A DNA stretch of 64,000 bases from Lineus longissimus (lineage: Eukaryota; Nemertea; Pilidiophora; Heteronemertea; Lineidae): positions 23,133,292 through 23,197,291 of the forward strand of contig NC_088312.1 in NCBI RefSeq assembly GCF_910592395.1, read 5' to 3'. The position numbers were made by a program, and so were the translations under genes. Position 1 is the stretch's first letter. Each line of letters opens with the position of its first letter. This document shows positions 10,101 to 21,310 of the stretch, piece by piece. The notes beneath the pieces are model-generated. The model saw only the letters and a program-made list of their open reading frames with translations. It ran no database searches and was not told where the DNA came from.

Positions 10101-13088
10101 AAAAATGAAGTCTAAAAATTCGTATATTGCCGCTATATCCGCCATGTTTAAACAAACCACAACCTTGAACAAACCAAATCAACCCGAACCGACTCGACTG
10201 CGTTCGCGTGCTACCCCTACTCGACATGCGCATTTAAGGCATGATGTCATCGCCTGAGGAACAGTCGAACTCAGCCAATGAGATCGGTTTCGTGCCCGCC
10301 CATGGAAGTCACAATTGCAACATGTTTAACATTCAGCCACTTGTTTGGTATTCTTCCTAATACAACCAATCACTGTTATACCCGCCAGTCTACCTGTTCT
10401 GTTTATTGCTGGTTACCATAGATACATCCTCCTGGTACACCGCCTCATCTTTGACCAGGTCACGTGATCATGTTTGTTCCCTGAGGGAGAGTTGGTTCGT
10501 GTTGTCTCTGGCTGATCGAAAGAGAGTCGACGGGTAATGGAACTAAAAAAAGTATTGTCCGAGAAAAAGCATTTCCCTGGATGATTTTGAGTACTCACTT
10601 GTCGTATTCGAGTCCTACTTCTATTTGCCCTATGGCGGGTATATCAGGCTGAAGCTCCATGACTGAAGTATCTGATGCCAAGCTCTCGCATGATGCCGCC
10701 CGAGGTAGGTTCTGTACCATGGGATCGAAATCCGAAGCTGAAGTCGAAATAGAAGGATAACGAATTACAGCAAGTGTATGCCATAGGAGGAAGAAAAATA
10801 TACCGTTAAGGTGACGAAGGCTGGCAGTGATCAGGAGAGATGCTTCAGTGAAATGAAATGAGTCCTCCACGTGATAATGCTGAAACGAAATGATTCTTCA
10901 ATGGAACAATGTTGAGACAAAATGATTATTTCATGAAATGCGTTTGAAACGAGAAGATCCTTTCATGAGACACATTTGAAATGAAGTGACTTCTTCATAA
11001 AACGTGTTTGAAATGAAATTTTATAAAGCGCAACGCGCTTTGAACGAAGTGATTCTTAAACGATTTGCAAGCTCAGTTGTCTGAATCCATGGTTCTATTT
11101 AATGACTATGATCATATTCTCATGCAAGATTATGGTTGAAAAGTAGGACGTAATTTTTTGACAGGGCGTAGTCACCATTTCTGATACGTGGTAGATCCTG
11201 TAACATATACTTTCTATAGCAGAATGCATATCAGATACGGAGTATTAAAGTGAATTACACTTACTACTACCAATAGACGCTGTGGGGCTATCTCGAGGGC
11301 TATCCAACACGTTAGTCTGTATCCTCGCAGGTGGCTGGGCCTCCTTGGGCCGACCCTTGTCTAGGTCCATGTAGCCAGGGTCTGATTTGATCGTATCGTA
11401 TTCCATAAACTTGCCGCTGTTGTCCAAGACAAAATCCGACTCTGAGCCGTGCTGTAACGAGAGAAAGAGATTTCATGTTAAACAATCCTAACCGAGCTAT
11501 GCCATCTCACTACGCTACTGTGGCGTTCAAAAGAGCCAAACCAAGCCAACACCACCAGCAGCATGAATAATCGGTACGACCAAAAAGTTGCCCAAATTAG
11601 ATTCGGCTGGTTTCTATAACGATCAGCTTCTAACTGCTGATGAGACGCCAAGCGTTCTTGGAATGAATACTCCAAGAGCCACTTGGGTCAAGTTCTGTTC
11701 AATTTCTGAGCAACAGGGTCCCATGGAACTGTCTGGCATCTGATCGAATCTTTTGAAGTATGGCGGAAATAAGACACTGTGTGATGAGTATGTACCCATT
11801 GGGATATCGACAAGAAACTTCAAATCTTGAAGTACAAACCTGCAAAATAAACGTTATGTGGAGTCCACAGGTAATCGTTTTTGAGTCCCGTCTTTTAGTT
11901 GGCACATTTGCATCAAGGACACAAAGTGGCCAGTGCAAAAGTTTCATCAGCCCAAATGCTACCAGCTAACATCGTTATTTTATTGCTCAAGCTCCCAACC
12001 CGGGAATTGTTTGTCATCCAAGAATACTTTGTCATCTAAACAGCCACATATCAAATGACAAAGAGATCGCAATCAATTATTTAGTGACTGGTCTATGCCA
12101 ACGAGAGTGGGGATGCTGAGCCCAATTCTAGAAGCGGGACATATTCCCTTAAAGGGTTATGTGGTTTCCATTGTAATCACAGTCGTAAACAAATCAAGTA
12201 GATATCTATCACTGTGTTTTCATGGCACAGGGGTTTAATGTGGTAACTCTAAGTGCCAAATGAAGATGTGTCCAGGCAAACTTGGCTCTATCTCATGCAT
12301 TGATCTGAATAAGTCATTAAAGTAGGAGGGATTCCTGTTCGGAACCACATAAAAATATCATTGAATTTCATGCTGCTGCTCGAGGACTGGACACAGCAAA
12401 GTTTCCAAAAAAGATCAAATGACCTTTGCGGCTACGGGCAAGTGTCAGATCAAGAGACTACTTGTCATTACCACAGCATATTCCCGTCTCAGCCGTATCG
12501 GCCGCCCACGCACGGACAATAGCATGTTGATGGACTTGCCATCGAACCAAGAGGCTAACGTGGCCAATTGTTCCCTCAGTTCATTATCACAGACATTACA
12601 GGCAATTTAGAATGCATTCGTGGGAGTAAGTTCCGCTGCGGCCGGGACAATTTACTGTTAGATCATATCTGTCTGCCCTTCTGGTGGTTTTTAGAAAAGC
12701 AACACTACTTTCATCTTCACTGATGCTGATCATGAAATGGAGGTGCTTTGCAATTGGAGGTAATTCAGGAACTTTAAGTAACGCCATATCCGGAATCAAG
12801 AGCAGCGTTTCGCTGACCTGGATGGAGCACGAAAGTCACCAGCCGTACTGGACTGTCACAAATATCCAGAAAAAGACGAGGAAGAAGATTTATGAATTCC
12901 TCTTCTTGGGACTGACTTACCATTAATCCATTCTGATCATGTTTCGTCAACACTGCCTTCTCCTCATCTGTGGCGAAGAACGATACGACCCTGCGTATCC
13001 CCACGAACCGACAGAACAGGCCTATGCCAACAGCAACCAGGATGCTGAACACGATAAGGATGAGAGCGACTTCCCACTCTGCCAGCAT
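3989..13088 (-). CDS. SYT12: Synaptotagmin-12-like membrane protein, eight coding exons
   Basis: Spliced gene. Exons (minus strand, in order) are 12921-13088, 11265-11451, 10599-10737, 6159-6288, 5450-5662, 5037-5157, 4438-4571 and 3989-4165. They total 1269 nt, or 422 codons plus stop, close to vertebrate SYT12 (about 421). Every junction uses AG/GT and the phases match throughout. The product has a short N-terminus, one membrane segment (residues about 7-30), a linker, C2A (about 155-279) and C2B (about 283-420). Family hallmarks are [29 protein letters not shown] and HWNQM...[10 protein letters not shown]. The Ca-binding Asp residues are mostly missing: C2A loop 1 has NEYSGTLD and loop 3 has ACDKYARHK, while C2B has CENKRSGD and AEQEQGG. 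Syt12 is known as a Ca-independent synaptotagmin of secretory and synaptic vesicles. A polypyrimidine tract and CAG lie 26 nt upstream of the ATG, implying an untranslated upstream exon that was not located. The SYT12 assignment rests on motif recall, not on a search. Confidence 0.88.
4438..4571 (-). CDS. SYT12: SYT12 coding exon 7: C2B centre with polybasic strand
   Basis: 134 nt, acceptor ATTTTATTTTTAG and donor GTGAGT (4432-4437). Encodes [18 protein letters not shown], the C2B polybasic strand, then [17 protein letters not shown]. Both match the SYT12 family closely. Phase 0 at the end. Confidence 0.88.
5037..5157 (-). CDS. SYT12: SYT12 coding exon 6: inter-C2 linker and start of C2B
   Basis: 121 nt, acceptor TTGTTTTCAG and donor GTAAGT (5031-5036). 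Encodes [20 protein letters not shown], then [13 protein letters not shown]. This is the first part of C2B and the strongest family signature in the gene. It ends in phase 1, with the next exon completing an Asp codon. Confidence 0.88.
5450..5662 (-). CDS. SYT12: SYT12 coding exon 5: C2A second half
   Basis: 71 complete codons, phase 0 at both ends, acceptor TTTAATTTACAG and donor GTAAGC. Contains [16 protein letters not shown] (C2 strands 4-5) and [21 protein letters not shown]. The latter is loop 3, where two of three Asp ligands are replaced (Ala and Lys), followed by the closing strands. Confidence 0.88.
5930..6055. other. GC-rich island in SYT12 intron 4
   Basis: A stretch much richer in G and C than its surroundings, with several CpG (GACCGCGGCAGAG to TTGGCGACCTCAGAGG). 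It stands out from the AT-rich intron and may be an inserted fragment. No domain, RNA fold or repeat was recognised with confidence. Confidence 0.4.
6159..6288 (-). CDS. SYT12: SYT12 coding exon 4: C2A first half
   Basis: 130 nt from acceptor TTATTCTTCAG to donor GTATGT (6153-6158). Encodes [20 protein letters not shown], then a segment with SYVKVYLQP. These are C2 strands 2-3 and the first Ca-binding loop. The loop has Asn-Glu where Ca-binding synaptotagmins have Met-Asp, so it is probably Ca-insensitive. A decayed second copy of this exon lies just upstream (6343-6436). Confidence 0.85.
6343..6436 (-). pseudogene. Decayed duplicate of SYT12 exon 4
   Basis: Lies about 150 bp upstream (in gene direction) of real exon 4 and shares its acceptor (TTATTCTTCAG). 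It reads [20 protein letters not shown], then DMIDSYVYL, against [20 protein letters not shown] in the real exon. An in-frame TAA at 6343-6345 follows, and the second half of the exon is missing. A GTATGT near 6354-6359 could act as a donor but would shift the phase. Most likely a dead tandem exon duplication; a low-use alternative or poison exon is possible. Confidence 0.75.
8066..8104. repeat. Short (GACGAT)n-type microsatellite
   Basis: Imperfect hexamer run (atgacaatgacgatgacg and onward, ending in gatgataa), within SYT12 intron 3. Confidence 0.8.
8513..8690. repeat. Diverged tandem duplication, copy 1
   Basis: Shares ordered blocks with 8907-9075: GTGATTTGATC, CGACATATT, CAGATAATACxCC, GAATGGCTGT and GGAAGTCAAAG. 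The displacement is about 380-395 bp. Non-coding, in SYT12 intron 3. Confidence 0.7.
8907..9075. repeat. Diverged tandem duplication, copy 2
   Basis: Partner of 8513-8690, with the same blocks in the same order and several small indels, indicating an old event. Confidence 0.7.
9762..10172 (-). pseudogene. PIF/Harbinger-like transposase N-terminal fragment
   Basis: An open frame of 136 codons inside SYT12 intron 3, on the gene's own strand. The central part, [20 protein letters not shown] followed by LTELYPDLV, resembles the segment before the DDE catalytic domain in Harbinger/HARBI1-like transposases (pattern DFrxHFRmsRxtFe). No catalytic DDE region follows. Flanking DNA has CpG-rich imperfect inverted similarity (GACTCGGTCGGGTCGAG near 9572 against CAACCCGAACCGACTCGACT near 10179), which may be remains of the element ends. 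The family call is from motif memory and is tentative. Confidence 0.4.
10599..10737 (-). CDS. SYT12: SYT12 coding exon 3: linker and start of C2A
   Basis: 139 nt between the acceptor CGACTTCAG and the donor GTGAGT (10593-10598). It contains [14 protein letters not shown], comparable with the Ser-rich segment before C2A in vertebrate SYT12. It ends with [12 protein letters not shown], the usual first strand of a synaptotagmin C2A domain; the last Lys codon is split across the intron. Confidence 0.8.
11265..11451 (-). CDS. SYT12: SYT12 coding exon 2: linker
   Basis: 187 nt between acceptor TTACAG (11452-11457) and donor GTAAGT (11259-11264). It begins [15 protein letters not shown] and is rich in Asp, Pro and Ser, as expected for the low-complexity linker between the membrane anchor and C2A. 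It ends in phase 1. Conservation cannot be judged by eye, so support comes from the splice sites and the matching phase. Confidence 0.7.
11452..12920. other. SYT12 intron 1
   Basis: No conserved exon, RNA gene or repeat recognised. The frames present are short and uninformative. Confidence 0.6.
12921..13088 (-). CDS. SYT12: SYT12 coding exon 1: start codon and membrane anchor
   Basis: Encodes 56 residues beginning [20 protein letters not shown]; phase 0 at the end. The donor GTAAGT lies at 12915-12920. The exon itself probably begins at 13114, where TTTTCTTCTTTCAG gives a good acceptor, leaving 26 nt of 5' untranslated sequence. The hydrophobic stretch [19 protein letters not shown] is followed by basic residues (RFVGIRR), the expected stop-transfer layout for a type I synaptotagmin anchor. 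Confidence 0.85.
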
Positions 13089-13114
13089 CTTGTCTAGTTA
13101 GTCGTGATCATTAT

Positions 13115-16100
13115 CTGAAAGAAGAAAAGAGGATGTTCTGTTAAGTGTTTGCTGGAAAGACTTAGCTTTGGCAAGATTGAGCGTAGGTGAAGACAAAAAG
13201 GCATCGTCCACTTTGACCAGGATGTTAGGACGACCATTATAAGAATAACCACAACTTCCATGTCTGTTATTCAGTTCGCCGCCAAGGCTATTCGCAACAG
13301 GAAAACAATAGGACGTTCTATGTAGTGACTGTTAAGAAATCATCTTCGTGACAAAATGTGGTTCGAAGACGGGTTTACGATAAAGTTGAATTGGCAATTA
13401 CTCACTGAACAAGGATGTTGAAGAGAATGACAGCAACTTCTCAATCTGCTAACATTTTGTCTGATGAGAAAGAAGAGGGTGTTCCTCTGTGTGATAGTTA
13501 GAAGATAGCAACTGTGGCCAGAATCGGTCGAGCAGTACAGGGGTCAGTCCCTTTAAACATATCGACTGGTCAAAGATAGGTGAATTATATAGGACACACC
13601 GTGGAAGGAATGGTAACAGAATTAGCAGAATTGGTCGACAAAAAGTAGCTTGCCCAGGAACTTAATTCTTGCTTAATAATGCACTTTCGACAGGAACCTC
13701 ATTACAATTATACAGTAATGAGCAGTTTCTTCCTTTCCGTTAATGGCGTTCACCTAGTAATGGATTTGCAGAAACTGACTGGCTGTCTGTTGCATGATTT
13801 CTCATCTTGCATGATTAGGTTCGGTTGCTGGAAGAGGGGAAGTGTTGGGGTTTGGAGTAGAACAACAAAGTACTGGAAAGAATGGGACGACGTTTCTGCT
13901 GATTGTGCACATTTCGGAGATTTTCTAAAGCAGAGAGTGAGGAGACTCCCGGGTGTATTGGCAATGTATGAGGTCAAAGGTTCGAACCCTGGTCAGACTG
14001 TCTCTACTTGTGATATAAAAAGTGACACTAACTTGTCATATTAGGGTACAACAAGACACGCTGCAGCATTTTCTGGGTTGATACCTATCCCTTCACCTAT
14101 TGTTTTACTCACCCCTTAACTATCATGGACTTTTCATGTACGGTTTATAAGTAAGAGAACGCTAAAAAAAACCTTCATTACATAGTCACGATGCATCTCA
14201 TGCCCCAGGAATTTCTCTCTTCGCGATAACCTCCCAGGGTTTGTTAGACATAGAACAAATCCAGGGCCCAGTTAAGCCAGGTAAATTACTTGTCTGAACG
14301 TCAGCAGTTAGATGGAATTTGAAGGCTTCCTTTCTTTAGCTACGCCCATTGGATGATGGATTCTTATTCAGACAAGGCCTGGGGAGAGAATGACTAATTG
14401 ATTTACATGAAATTGGAAAAACCTACATCTCATGAGCTAGTAGATCTCTACAGTTCATTCAGAGAAGTAATGTCTGCATCGTTTTGGGTCCTGGGTGTGC
14501 ACTGGTTGCATTTTTTTAAGTTTGGTTGTTATTGATTTTAGCTTCCTGACCAAACAGGACTTTTGGGTACAAATCATTCATGAAATGACTTTAACTGATA
14601 GAATATTCAAATATTCTGCGTAAATACTGCCACACCCAAAACACCCAACGGGTGAATAGCTATATCAGTGAGTTATCTATGAGAGTCTCGACTGTTTTGG
14701 TTGCCTTGTGATATTGCCAACCAAATGTGCACCCTGCATACACCCATTTAGACCTAACATATGTTTCCATTTAAAGCTTCTCCAGCCAAGACTACAGCCT
14801 TATTGAGGCGAGTCTTACCACTCGCGACAGCATCGCTTATAGTATGCCTGGCAGTGTTCCCCAACGCTGGCAAAGGATGTCGCTGCCTGAACCTCATTAC
14901 CCGCCTTAGCTTATAAACTCGTGCCTGATGTGAAGACATCCGTCAGCATGTCTCCTAGATCAGGTGATCAGGTGAGATATTCAATCAAGAGGGACCAAAT
15001 CGGATGCGATGATTGGGTAAACTGACCCTGCACCCGTTGGGGATGTGATGGGGAAGGAACGCAAGGGTTCAAGGCACCAGCGAGAAGAGGATATGATTGG
15101 GAAGGAATGACGTGGATTAGTTGTAGCTGAGGGGAACTGACGGAACGCCAGGGTTCCATGGACCAGGTTGCGGATTTGATTGAGAAGGAACGCTATGGTG
15201 GCAGGCACCAGCAGGTAGTGGATGTGAAGGAACGCCATGGATAAGCTTCAGCTAAGGGGAAATGAAGGTCGATTAAAAGAAAGCAGTGTTGAAATAGAGG
15301 TGAAGTCGTATGAGCAGAAAAAGGAATGCGCTTTTGCAAAGTAACGGTTGTGCATTTCATAACAGAGTTTAACACATTCTCCAAGAGCAAAATATACCAA
15401 TGGTAACAATTCAGTGCTTCCAAAGGGAAGTCAGCAGATCCTCCAAGATTGTGACTGCTTCCAACAGCTACGGACAGTGCAGCAGTTCTTCATCTCAAGC
15501 GCAGGTGTCTAAAAATTAGCAATAATAGGAGGATGGATTTTGACTTTGACTGATTCCGAAAATGAGCCACTTCGGATAATTACACTGGAACACATGAGGT
15601 GACATACCACCCTGGATACGTAAATTGCCGCTGTGATTAAGTTACTCATCCATCAATATTTTTCGTGAGGTTGTCAAGATTGCTGCGTAGGCAACATCAG
15701 GGGAACGTCAGCGAAGTGCTCAAAATGAACTGATTTGCATGATGTCACACCGGAAAAGCCCTGGCCATGATCGGGCAACTATTACTAGCATTCGTATTTT
15801 AAGTTAAGCTGGTGATTTCATTGGTGCGAGCGGTGATTTCATCACTTTTTAATTGCACTGGTCATAGAAAATCGCTTGCAGTTTTCTCCCTTAGACCAAA
15901 GCCATTTGATCTTTCACTAGCGAATGGAGAATAAAGGCATACCTTTATGATGGTCGTGACAGGTATCGTTTCCGTGGACCATTAATTCTCATCGATAGTC
16001 CTGGTGGACGGACCACCTTGGTGACAAGGGCATGTCCCACAGATGCTGGCCACGATGTACATGGCGATGATTACAACTAAAGGTCAATTACTGTACTATG

Positions 16101-16435
16101 AAATTGGGGCAGATGTCCGTATGGAAGAACACAGATTCCCAAGAGACTGCTTAATTAGGGCGCGTAACAAGTTAGTGGCAATAGGAGAAGAGGCAGGACA
16201 CGCGTAAGGTGTCTCATCGCAGTAGAGTGAGATGATACGGCAGTTGGTGAAGACTTGCTGGCAGCTGCCAATGACCGTAGACAATGGCAAAGGTCCGCGC
16301 ACACTTCTGATGGCTTAAACTGTCATGGTGAATAAAGCAGATAGGTACGTCAGTATGTGCTGTGACTATCGGCCGAGACTACTTAGCATGCCTTTTTACA
16401 TCGCAAAGAATGCACATTAAGGGTCCAGTGAGGGA
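13115..16435. other. Region upstream of SYT12 coding exon 1; no gene recognised
   Basis: The 5' untranslated exon and promoter implied by the acceptor at 13115 should lie in this direction but could not be identified. Only the exon-1 duplicate and a tRNA-like B box (GGTTCGAACC at 13979-13988) were noticed. Confidence 0.4.
13404..13485 (-). pseudogene. Decayed duplicate of SYT12 coding exon 1
   Basis: About 370 bp upstream of exon 1. It repeats the polypyrimidine tract and acceptor (TTCTTTCTCATCAG), then an ATG at 13453-13455 that reads MLAD-stop-EVAVIL, against [11 protein letters not shown] in the real exon. The Trp codon is TGA, and the frame is lost soon afterwards. The 3' half of the exon is not recognisable. 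A local duplication that has decayed. Confidence 0.7.
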
Positions 16436-16580
16436 TACTATAGCGTCGTAGTGGTTAGACCGCCGGGCTCATAATCAAGAGGTCATGGGTTTGACTCTCG
16501 GAATGGCCACTGCTCATTCGTCTTTGCATCCTTGAAAAAGACACCTCACACTAAATTGCTTCGTCCTTCACCCGAGACAT
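16436..16580 (+). mobile_element. tRNA-derived SINE
   Basis: Internal pol III promoter-like boxes: A box TAGCGTCGTAGTGG (16441-16454) and B box GGTTTGACTC (about 16487-16497), with a Met-like CAT loop between. It is followed by TTGAAAAAGACACCTCACAC and further sequence resembling the shared core of deuterostome SINEs that end in a LINE-like tail. Mutated B box, no terminator; an old copy. Confidence 0.6.
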
Positions 16581-19500
16581 AAAACCAAGAGCAAACACTA
16601 TATGAGAAGAAGAGATCGATGATAGGTCATCCTTTCCAGAGAAAGTTCACGTTCTTGGAAAGGTGCACAGCAATCTTCATTATGCATGTCAGTATGAGAT
16701 GCTTGGGTTGCCCCAGCTTCTCAAGTACACAAACCAGCTATAGAACAGTGACGATCTATTGCTGGGCATGATTGATTGATGGGTTTAACCCCTCTTTATC
16801 ACTATGGATTTTCAATTAGAAGCCAACACAGCAGCATGAGCGATCAATGATGAGTGATGCAGGATCGAAGGCTGACAGCGGACACACTCAAGGAAGAATA
16901 TACTGAGTGTCAACTAAAACTATTGATTTCTAAGGTCCCTGGAGGTATGTTGTAACGAAGTTCGACTGTTGATATCCAACTTTCGAATCTCGTTGACCAT
17001 ACTGTTAACAAGAGAAGCTCACACTACTGCAATCGACGCGTGATTGATATCACATCACTCACACTCCGTCATAATCATTTTCCAATCCAAAAAGGGACGA
17101 TCAGACATGTCATTAGTTCATGTCAAGTTAAGATAATGCAGGGATAAACTGGTGATGAGTTAGTGATGACGCATGGTGATCGAAAGATATGATATCACAA
17201 CACAAAATGAGGCTGACTGATATTGGAATGAGAGGGTGGGGGCTCCCTTTCTTGCACTCCGCCTCTGATTGGATGCTCTCTCCCATCTGTCTGTATTCTT
17301 GTTAATCTATAGGCGTGCTGTGTCTGTCGCCAATTGATTCCGGTGACGACTAATAATAAAGACTCGGATCACAAGGTGCTGTTTGAAGGAACCCGGCCTG
17401 GTCAACATCATTTACAGTCTTACAGTAATAGCCGATTAGGGTTTCTGCTAAAGGGAATGAGACTGTTTAGCTCAGCCAACATGTTCTGCATCTGCATTTG
17501 AGTTCCACATCCAATGATGTTACGAACACTGCCAGGGCATAAGGCAGCTGACGTTCTTGCTCTTTTCTTCCACAGCCCATACTGTGTCTGTCGTTCATTG
17601 ATCTCTGTCAAGACTTATACGATTTGGACCAAAGGATGTTGTTTAACATAACCTGAGTCAACATGGATCATCAGTGAAGCCAACATTCCATGACTAACGT
17701 CATTATGGTCACAGGGGATTCCGGCAATCTGTTGAGTGTGGTTTCATGTCAGGGAACGCGCAGATAGCACGTAGAGAGGTTTCCGATGGAGCGGGTACAA
17801 CAAATAATGGATGACACTGGCACACACTCTGTCATCTCGGAATGAACTCTGAACAAATCACGATTACAGAAATAACGAGGCTGCAATGTGAATCGTGCAG
17901 TTTGATGAAATTCATCATCTCGAGAGATAACACAGAATGTGCAATCATCTTGCATTGCAGATGTCACTTGATCTGGTCGTGGAGAAGCCCTACTGGTAGG
18001 CCGACGGCTTGGCTATTCTCAGCCAGAATTGGCTCAGTGCTTTCCTCAATAAAGTTCAGAGTAGACGAACCTCAGATTACTTTCAGGAACGATATTGGTT
18101 AAGAATAACCACGTGATCGAACATCAGGTCATGCATTTCTGCTTGGCAATGGGGCAGTGTCAAATGAATACCACAGCGGACAACTTTGGTAGTTTAGACT
18201 CATTACGTCTGTTTGCTGAAGAGTCATATGACAAGCAAGTGAAAGATCTTAATCGAGATCTTCACCATCAACAAAAGCATTTTTCTTCTCATATTTTCTC
18301 CTGAAATTAGCCATCAGCTGATTCAATTTGGCGCATTTCTCCCAGGACGAAGTATCACTTCTCGCCATTATATCGTTGTTTTGACGATAATGGGACTGGG
18401 AATACATCTACCGTCTGCTCGGCAGCATTAAGATATCAAGTTAATAAGGCGACGCTGTGAACAACTAATTAAATCTGTGTAAGATGACACACTCATTTCG
18501 CGGCGAGGCAGATGACGATGAAGGGACGTATGTGTCATCTTTGATGCGAAATTATATGGAACCCCCTTGAGGCGCTCGTGGAAACGCGCCTTGTTGCATA
18601 CATGTATTTCAATCATGTTTTTCTGTCAAACCAATGAAGCTTTGCCGAGAGAAGAAATGTCTTGCTTATTCACATTACTGTGCTGTCACACAGATGAATG
18701 TAAATAGGACATTCGTTGGGAGAACATTAAACAGTTTCATGTACTTTTCATAATTAAATCTACCATTAGCGTACAAAGCACTTGCATAATTTGGTACATC
18801 CGACTTTGTTTTCATTCCGCCCACCATCGTTTTGTTCAAGACTTGATTCATGTAATGTCATCAAATCACGGGATGCTGTCAATTGCACTATACAATAAAG
18901 GTCAATTATTCATGCAATTAGTATCGAACAATGAACGCCACACTGTCAATAAAGTTATGAAAGATAGGGCGACAAATATTTAACCAATAACATGATGTGA
19001 CACAGAAAGCCTACTATCACTATGTTAGTTTACCACGAGCAACTTTGAGGCTGTCTAGTGCAAATAAATAATGATCAAGGGAAAATCAGTCAGCATATGT
19101 TTATTGAATAGTTTCCAATAACGCTTTGTATTTACCATCACAGTGTTTTGTCGGGTGAAATTGATGAAGTTCAATATTTTCATCAGCTATCATTGATTAC
19201 AAGGAATAACCATTATGATACTTAAGTTATTCAATTCGAATTTTGAAGGAACAAGTATGGAAAATTGGCGCGGGAGAGTTATTACGTTCAGTTCTATTTG
19301 AGCTAAACAACTCATTCTTCCCCTTGCCTAACATATTTTGGGGTATAATACTTATTTCAATATTGATATCTTAATCCTCAGATAATGTTCACTCAGGCCT
19401 CCATCACCTAACATTTCAAGTTGTAACCAATACAGACTATTATAACGTTATAACGTTAGAAAGTTTACGGATTCCTTGTCATAAGATTGTGACATTCATT

Positions 19501-19677
19501 TCAAATTGCGTCTCATGATAGTAGACGATTTTTATGATGCTGTATTAAAAAGAAGAAAGCTTTCACAAACCTACGTTTATCTCTATTTAGAGTTTCGTGT
19601 CGTCGTCATGGATATTTCATAGCCGCGTACCTTATCCGGAGAAACGACGGTAATTGGTTTTACCAGGAAGATTAAGG
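16581..19677. other. No gene recognised; contains an old 265-bp tandem duplication
   Basis: Similarity between 17316-17420 and 17583-17690: GTGTCTGTCG, then ATTGAT, GGTGCTGTTT against GGATGTTGTTT, and TCAACAT. The two parts are diverged. No coding signal elsewhere. Confidence 0.45.
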
Positions 19678-19732
19678 CGCCAGCATTTGCTAGTCTTTTC
19701 GGAAGTTAGTGCTTCCGGAAAAGTTGCTGGCG
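19678..19732. other. Long imperfect hairpin
   Basis: Nested inverted arms: CGCCAGCA (19678-19685) with TGCTGGCG (19725-19732), and CTTTTCGGAAG with CTTCCGGAAAAG around the loop TTAGTG. It is asymmetric, with a 9-nt bulge and one missing base. No flanking gene explains it. Confidence 0.65.
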
Positions 19733-21237
19733 GAAATTTAGAATTATTCCGTTGGTCAGTCGCTATAGTTACACCTCATCCGAGCACTTCGTAGCTCCAC
19801 CGCTCACGATTACCATCTACTAATAAATTGGTATATCATCATCGGTGAGAACGTTTTGAACTACCAGAGTTGCCAATATCATAAGAAGATAAGATAAACT
19901 TTGCAAGCGTCTCTTGTGAAATAATGCTATGACCGAATCACACTAAGTTAAGATCTTACAAGCTGCACTGCTATGACCAAGCCGCACCATATCGATATTG
20001 AAGTTGGCCGCAGAGAAGCAAGAAGTGAGACCAATCTCTTCGTCAGCTAATACAGTCGCAATAAGTCCCTACCATGGGAATACCAAGCAAAGAATGATGG
20101 AGTACCAGAGTGTAAAAACCAAAATTAGTACAACACTGATTCGACAGAACCGAGACTATTGGTCGCCAGACAGTTTGCTGCTGTGATGGTTCATAAGTTT
20201 GGACGGGGTAGATGTCAGTATCGGCGAAGTCAAAGGTTCTTTAATCATACTCTCATGACTCTTAGCTGCAGCCGACCGCAAATGCAAAGCGCACGCAGCT
20301 ACAAACATTAATGTTCGTCATCAGTCATGGCAATGGATGGGTGTTGGGAATCAGTTGCCGTTTGAAAGAGAGTTCTCAAACTGAAGAAGAGGATGGTTTC
20401 AAAGAGAAAGCTTGACAAGGGCTGAGTGTCTGGAAAGAACAGTCTCCAGACGAACTAAAAAACCTAACTGGATGTTATGTGATTGTTTATTACTGCAGGC
20501 AACCCATGGGAATGATGCCGTCCTGAATTATTAATCAAGTGGAAACGACTATCGGTCGATGTCCTTTTGGAGTATGACTGTTATCCCTAGCGCTGTCGTA
20601 AATTGCTATTTTATGGTTACAGAGGGAATGTCGAAGAACTTGTTTGGGTGTCCATGAAAATGTCTTGCTTACAATATAAAAGATAACAGGTGCCGCCTAT
20701 GCAGGGTTAGAAGGGGTCCAACGATATGCTGTCTACATAATAAAAACACGATATTTTCAATGCACGGCACTGCAACAAATGGTCTCTCAAGATTAGATTT
20801 GCATTGGCCAATGCAGTAGGAAGATAATGATGGGTATTCCTAGTTGTTTAGTTTCATTTATTTACTTGGTTGACACGGTCAATAAACTAAATTCCCGTAT
20901 CACGAACTTAATACTGATGTAAGTACCCGTATGAGGAGAGATTAGTTTGTTGTTTCATCTCCATATCAACTGAAGCATGTACAATATTGTTACCATGGCA
21001 ACGATTTGAGTAACCTCCTGTTCCACATCCACGGCAACGTGACTTAACTTGTAACCAGCGATATTTCATCCAGATATAAACCTCGCTCTGTTTTATCGAT
21101 GTTAGCTTGCTAGGTTTTTGTCCAATAACCAGAGACTGCATAAGGAAACACCATTCCTATTTAATGATGTCAGATGCCAAGAAAGCCAGATGACTGGTCG
21201 GTTTTCGATGGAGGTATACTTATCAGCCAAATATTCC
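19733..21237. other. No gene recognised
   Basis: Short frames only; no repeat or RNA signature recognised. Confidence 0.4.
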
Positions 21238-21310
21238 GATTCGGATGGCCTAGTGGTCAAGGCGTCCGCCTCGCGAATGTCAGGTCGAAGGTTCGAGGCT
21301 TGCTGGTAAC
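21238..21310 (+). mobile_element. tRNA-like SINE head or tRNA pseudogene
   Basis: A box TGGCCTAGTGG (21245-21255), then AAGGCGTCCGCCTCGCGAA as an anticodon-arm-like stretch, and B box GGTTCGAGGC (21290-21299). The acceptor ends do not pair cleanly, so it is more likely a tRNA-derived repeat than a working tRNA gene. Confidence 0.5.

Larger units (their letters stand above)
6437..10598. other. Remainder of SYT12 intron 3
   Basis: Apart from the duplication, microsatellite and transposase fragment listed separately, nothing coding is recognised here. Confidence 0.6.

Noticed and set aside
21238-21310. Functional tRNA gene
   Set aside because: A and B boxes are present, but acceptor pairing and a T-run terminator are not convincing.
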